DNA of 7,116 nucleotides from Lachnospiraceae bacterium. Its GTDB lineage: Bacteria; Bacillota; Clostridia; Lachnospirales; Lachnospiraceae. The stretch lies in assembly GCA_021199395.1 (NCBI GenBank), contig JAJQIE010000010.1, positions 1 to 7,116 of the forward strand, read 5' to 3'. The stretch's first letter is position 1, and every line of letters begins with the position of its first letter. The notes beneath the pieces were generated by a model, which worked only from the letters and a program-made list of their open reading frames with translations, was not told where the DNA came from and ran no database searches. This document shows positions 4,853 through 7,116 of the stretch, piece by piece. Both the position numbers and the translations under genes were made by a program.

Positions 4853-6235
4853 ATGGGTGGATTCGTGCAACCGGAGCGGGAGCAGATGGAGCAGTATGCG
4901 GAGGCATTTTATGGACTGGCCCGGCTCTTTGAGGAAATGCCTTGTCAGAAGGAGCGGCTGGATGACGGCGAGCTCAGGACGCTGTTTGAAGATGTAAGAG
5001 AGCGAACCTGTGCGGGCTGCCAGAGAGACAAGGCATGCTGGGGAGAGGATTCTTTTAAAAATTGCAGGGCTCTGTATGGACTTTTGAGAGAACTGGAAAT
5101 GAACGGAGCCTTTTCTGATGATCAGGAAAGCTATCTGGAGGAGGCCTGCGAGCGGCCACGGCGGCTGGCGCTTGCGCTCAGGATGGGCTATGAGGAGGCC
5201 AGAAGTAATCTGCTCTGGAGCAATCGGATGCTGGAACAGCGCAGGGCGGCGGGAGAACAGATTTATCAGACGGCAGAGCTTTTGAAGCACACGGCGGAGG
5301 GATTCGCTGATGCACCGGAGAGGGAATTTCGGATTGCAAGGCGGCTGCGGCGTGAGCTGCGTTTTTTGAGTGTGGAGCTGGACTCTGTCCGCGTTTTTTT
5401 ACATGAGGAAGGGAAACAGGATATTTATCTGACTTTGCATGGCAGGAAACGGGCGGTAGTCTCCGCAAAAACGATCGCGGAGGCTTTATCAGACTGCTGT
5501 GGGGAGAAGATGCGGCCGGCATTTAACTGCAGTGCGGCAGTGTCGTCCGCGCCGTTGCTGTTTCATTTTGTGCCCGATACGAAATACCAGCTTTTTTGCG
5601 GAATTGCCCGTATCACGAAATCCGGGGAGATGGTCTCCGGCGACAATTATGCGCTTCTGCAAAAAGATACGGGCAAGGTACTTATGAGTCTGGCTGACGG
5701 GATGGGCTCCGGGACGGAGGCCAACCGGGAGAGCGAAAAGGTAATTGAACTGCTGGAGCAGTTTCTTGGGGCGGGGTTCCCCCAGGAGACAGCGGTGCGT
5801 ATGATTAATTCCTGCATGCTGCTGCAGAACAGCAGCCGGATTTATTCAACAATTGATCTGTGTATGGTTGACTTATATAACGCAACCTGTGATATGATAA
5901 AATCCGGGGCGGCGGCTTCCTTTATTCGCAAAACGAGGGAAATTGAGGTACTCCGTTCGAATGCGTTTCCGACCGGCGTCATGCAGCAGTCGGATTATGA
6001 GAGTATGCACAGGAGGCTGGAGGCCGGGACAAGCATTGTCATGATGACGGACGGGGTTCTGGACGCCCTGCCCGAAGACAATCGCGAGCAGGCGATGGCG
6101 GAGCTGATCGTTAAGACCATGTCGCGAAACGCGCAGGAATACGCGAGACGTCTGATGGAACGGGTTTATCTGATGCAAAAGCTGCAGGCGCGGGATGATA
6201 TGACGATACTGATTGGCAATCTGTGGGAAAAATGA
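4853..6235 (+). CDS. spoIIE: Stage II sporulation protein E phosphatase, short form without membrane domain
   Basis: A 460-residue PP2C-type serine/threonine phosphatase. In Bacillus SpoIIE removes phosphate from the anti-anti-sigma factor SpoIIAA, which releases sigma-F in the forespore, and helps asymmetric division through FtsZ. Residues 50-75 contain the cysteine cluster of the central region (C53, C56, C62, C71; CAGCQRDKACW). A helical region runs to about 180, then an alpha/beta linker, then the phosphatase domain (about 245-456). Metal-site motifs are present: SGDNY (262-266), LADGMGSG (280-287, Asp282), STIDLCMVD (332-340), MMTDGV (397-402, Asp400) and RDDMT (447-451). B. subtilis SpoIIE has about 827 residues, with ten membrane spans in the first 330; these are absent here. 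The in-frame TAG at 4835-4837 and the terminators upstream exclude a longer start. GGAGG lies seven bases before the ATG. The position before tilS supports SpoIIE identity over another PP2C such as RsbU. Confidence 0.9.
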   Translation: MGGFVQPEREQMEQYAEAFYGLARLFEEMPCQKERLDDGELRTLFEDVRERTCAGCQRDKACWGEDSFKNCRALYGLLRELEMNGAFSDDQESYLEEACERPRRLALALRMGYEEARSNLLWSNRMLEQRRAAGEQIYQTAELLKHTAEGFADAPEREFRIARRLRRELRFLSVELDSVRVFLHEEGKQDIYLTLHGRKRAVVSAKTIAEALSDCCGEKMRPAFNCSAAVSSAPLLFHFVPDTKYQLFCGIARITKSGEMVSGDNYALLQKDTGKVLMSLADGMGSGTEANRESEKVIELLEQFLGAGFPQETAVRMINSCMLLQNSSRIYSTIDLCMVDLYNATCDMIKSGAAASFIRKTREIEVLRSNAFPTGVMQQSDYESMHRRLEAGTSIVMMTDGVLDALPEDNREQAMAELIVKTMSRNAQEYARRLMERVYLMQKLQARDDMTILIGNLWEK

Positions 6236-6306
6236 GACGGATGCCGTAGCTGCGAAGAAGCCGGACAGTTACCGGGCTTTGAGAAATAAGACCAGGAGAA
6301 AATCAA

Positions 6307-7116
6307 ATGATAAAGCAGTTCCCTTCTCAAATTTACCGTGTGATACAGGAATATCATATGCTCGAACCGGGCATGCGTGTGATCGTCGGGGTTTCCGGCG
6401 GCGCGGATTCCGTCTGTCTGCTGCATGTGCTGGAGCAATATCGGAGGGAGATCCCGTTTGAGCTTCTGACGGTACATGTGGAACACGGCCTGCGTGGGCA
6501 GGAGAGCCTTAACGACGCTGTTTTTGTAGAAAAGCTCTGTGCCGGTTATGCGGTTCCGTGCCGTGTGGTGCATGCGCAGGTTCGCAGCCGGATGCGCGAG
6601 GAGAGACTCTCCTGCGAAGAGGCCGGCCGCGCTGAGCGCTACCGGATTTTTTCGGAAATCAGTCGGGAATGGGGAGCCACCCGAATCGCTGTGGCGCACA
6701 ATCAGAACGACCAGGCGGAGACGGTGCTCTGGAATCTTGCGCGTGGCAGCGGGATTAAGGGACTGGGAGGAATCCGGCCGATACAGGGAAACATCATCCG
6801 GCCTCTTCTGTTTACGGCGCGGAAGGAGATTGAGGAATATCTTCGCGGGGAAGGGATTTCATGGAGGACGGATCAGACAAATCTGGAAACAGCTTATACA
6901 AGGAACCGGATCCGGCTTTCTTTGCTGCCGCAAATGGAGAGTGAGCTGAACAGCCAGGCGGCGCGGCATATCGCGGAGGCGGCGGTACGGCTGCAGGACG
7001 TACAGCAATATCTGGATAAAAAGACGGACGAGGCGGCAAAACGCTGCCTTAGGATGGAGGCAAAGCCGGAGAATGGTCTGCCTCAGGTCTGCCAGAGCGG
7101 GGGACGATGCAGGGAA
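6307..7116 (+). CDS. tilS: tRNA(Ile) lysidine synthetase TilS (C-terminal end cut off)
   Basis: The frame is open for 270 codons to the right edge. TilS uses ATP and lysine to convert cytidine 34 of the CAU-anticodon isoleucine tRNA to lysidine, so the tRNA reads AUA; it is essential in most bacteria. The N-type ATP pyrophosphatase domain is clear: PP-loop SGGADS (residues 30-35), TVHVEHGLRG (55-64), AVAHNQNDQAET (128-139), LARGSGIKGLGGI, then TDQTNLETAYTRNRIR (188-203) before the linker helices. Together these separate TilS from TtcA-type relatives. The missing part would hold the rest of the C-terminal tRNA-binding domains. AGGAGA (6294-6299) lies seven bases before the ATG. The 71-base gap after spoIIE has no clear promoter or terminator, so read-through from spoIIE is possible. 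The Bacillus genes yabS and yabT, normally between spoIIE and tilS, are absent. Confidence 0.95.
   Translation, partial: MIKQFPSQIYRVIQEYHMLEPGMRVIVGVSGGADSVCLLHVLEQYRREIPFELLTVHVEHGLRGQESLNDAVFVEKLCAGYAVPCRVVHAQVRSRMREERLSCEEAGRAERYRIFSEISREWGATRIAVAHNQNDQAETVLWNLARGSGIKGLGGIRPIQGNIIRPLLFTARKEIEEYLRGEGISWRTDQTNLETAYTRNRIRLSLLPQMESELNSQAARHIAEAAVRLQDVQQYLDKKTDEAAKRCLRMEAKPENGLPQVCQSGGRCRE

Noticed and set aside
4603..4997. Short + strand open frames between divIC and spoIIE
   Set aside because: They run through two terminator hairpins and into the spoIIE gene in another frame, have no good ribosome sites and encode low-quality sequence.
6269..6288. Hairpin AGCCGG / CCGGGCT between spoIIE and tilS as a terminator
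   Set aside because: The stem needs a bulge and is followed by only three T bases; not enough to call.
6166..6699. Minus-strand open frame of 177 codons opposite the spoIIE-tilS junction
   Set aside because: No domain pattern or ribosome site, and it overlaps clear TilS motifs on the + strand.

Overview
The window looks like part of the chromosome of a spore-forming Clostridia, most likely a Lachnospiraceae. The evidence is a complete run of sporulation and division genes in the Bacillota order (yabP, yabQ, divIC, spoIIE, tilS), strong AAAGGAG-type ribosome binding sites, a DUF3783 gene of the kind common in gut Clostridia, and moderate GC content. All genes are on the + strand. The assignment is by recognition only; no database search was possible.

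Left part (1-1866): the 3' end of a MalG-type sugar ABC permease, then a family 1 extracellular solute-binding lipoprotein. This is the end of a carbohydrate uptake operon. The binding protein also ends in a membrane segment. A cluster of direct and inverted repeats (1836-1928) covers its stop codon and can form two mutually exclusive hairpins.

Middle part (1867-3409): a DUF3783 protein of unknown function; a short AT-rich gene that appears to join the first codons of a DUF4160 gene to a complete DUF2442 domain, probably by deletion in a toxin-antitoxin-like pair; and deoC (deoxyribose-phosphate aldolase). Two translation starts here differ from the longest open frames, and the ribosome binding sites decide them.

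Right part (3410-7116): yabP and yabQ overlap by 4 bases behind a good sigma-E-like promoter. divIC follows a hairpin and has its own sigma-A-like promoter inside the end of yabQ. The 304-base gap at 4549-4852 holds no credible gene. It contains two tandem hairpin terminators and then a candidate Spo0A-type promoter with 21-base spacing for spoIIE. SpoIIE here is a 460-residue soluble form without the usual multi-span membrane domain. tilS (tRNA-Ile lysidine synthetase) follows and runs off the right edge.

The layout suggests one contiguous block read from at least three separate signals: mother-cell sigma-E for yabPQ (spore coat and cortex), vegetative sigma-A for divIC (division), and Spo0A with sigma-A for spoIIE (asymmetric division and sigma-F activation). 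No clearly new multi-gene system is visible. The most unusual items are the DUF4160-DUF2442 fusion, the competing hairpins, and the membrane-domain-less SpoIIE.
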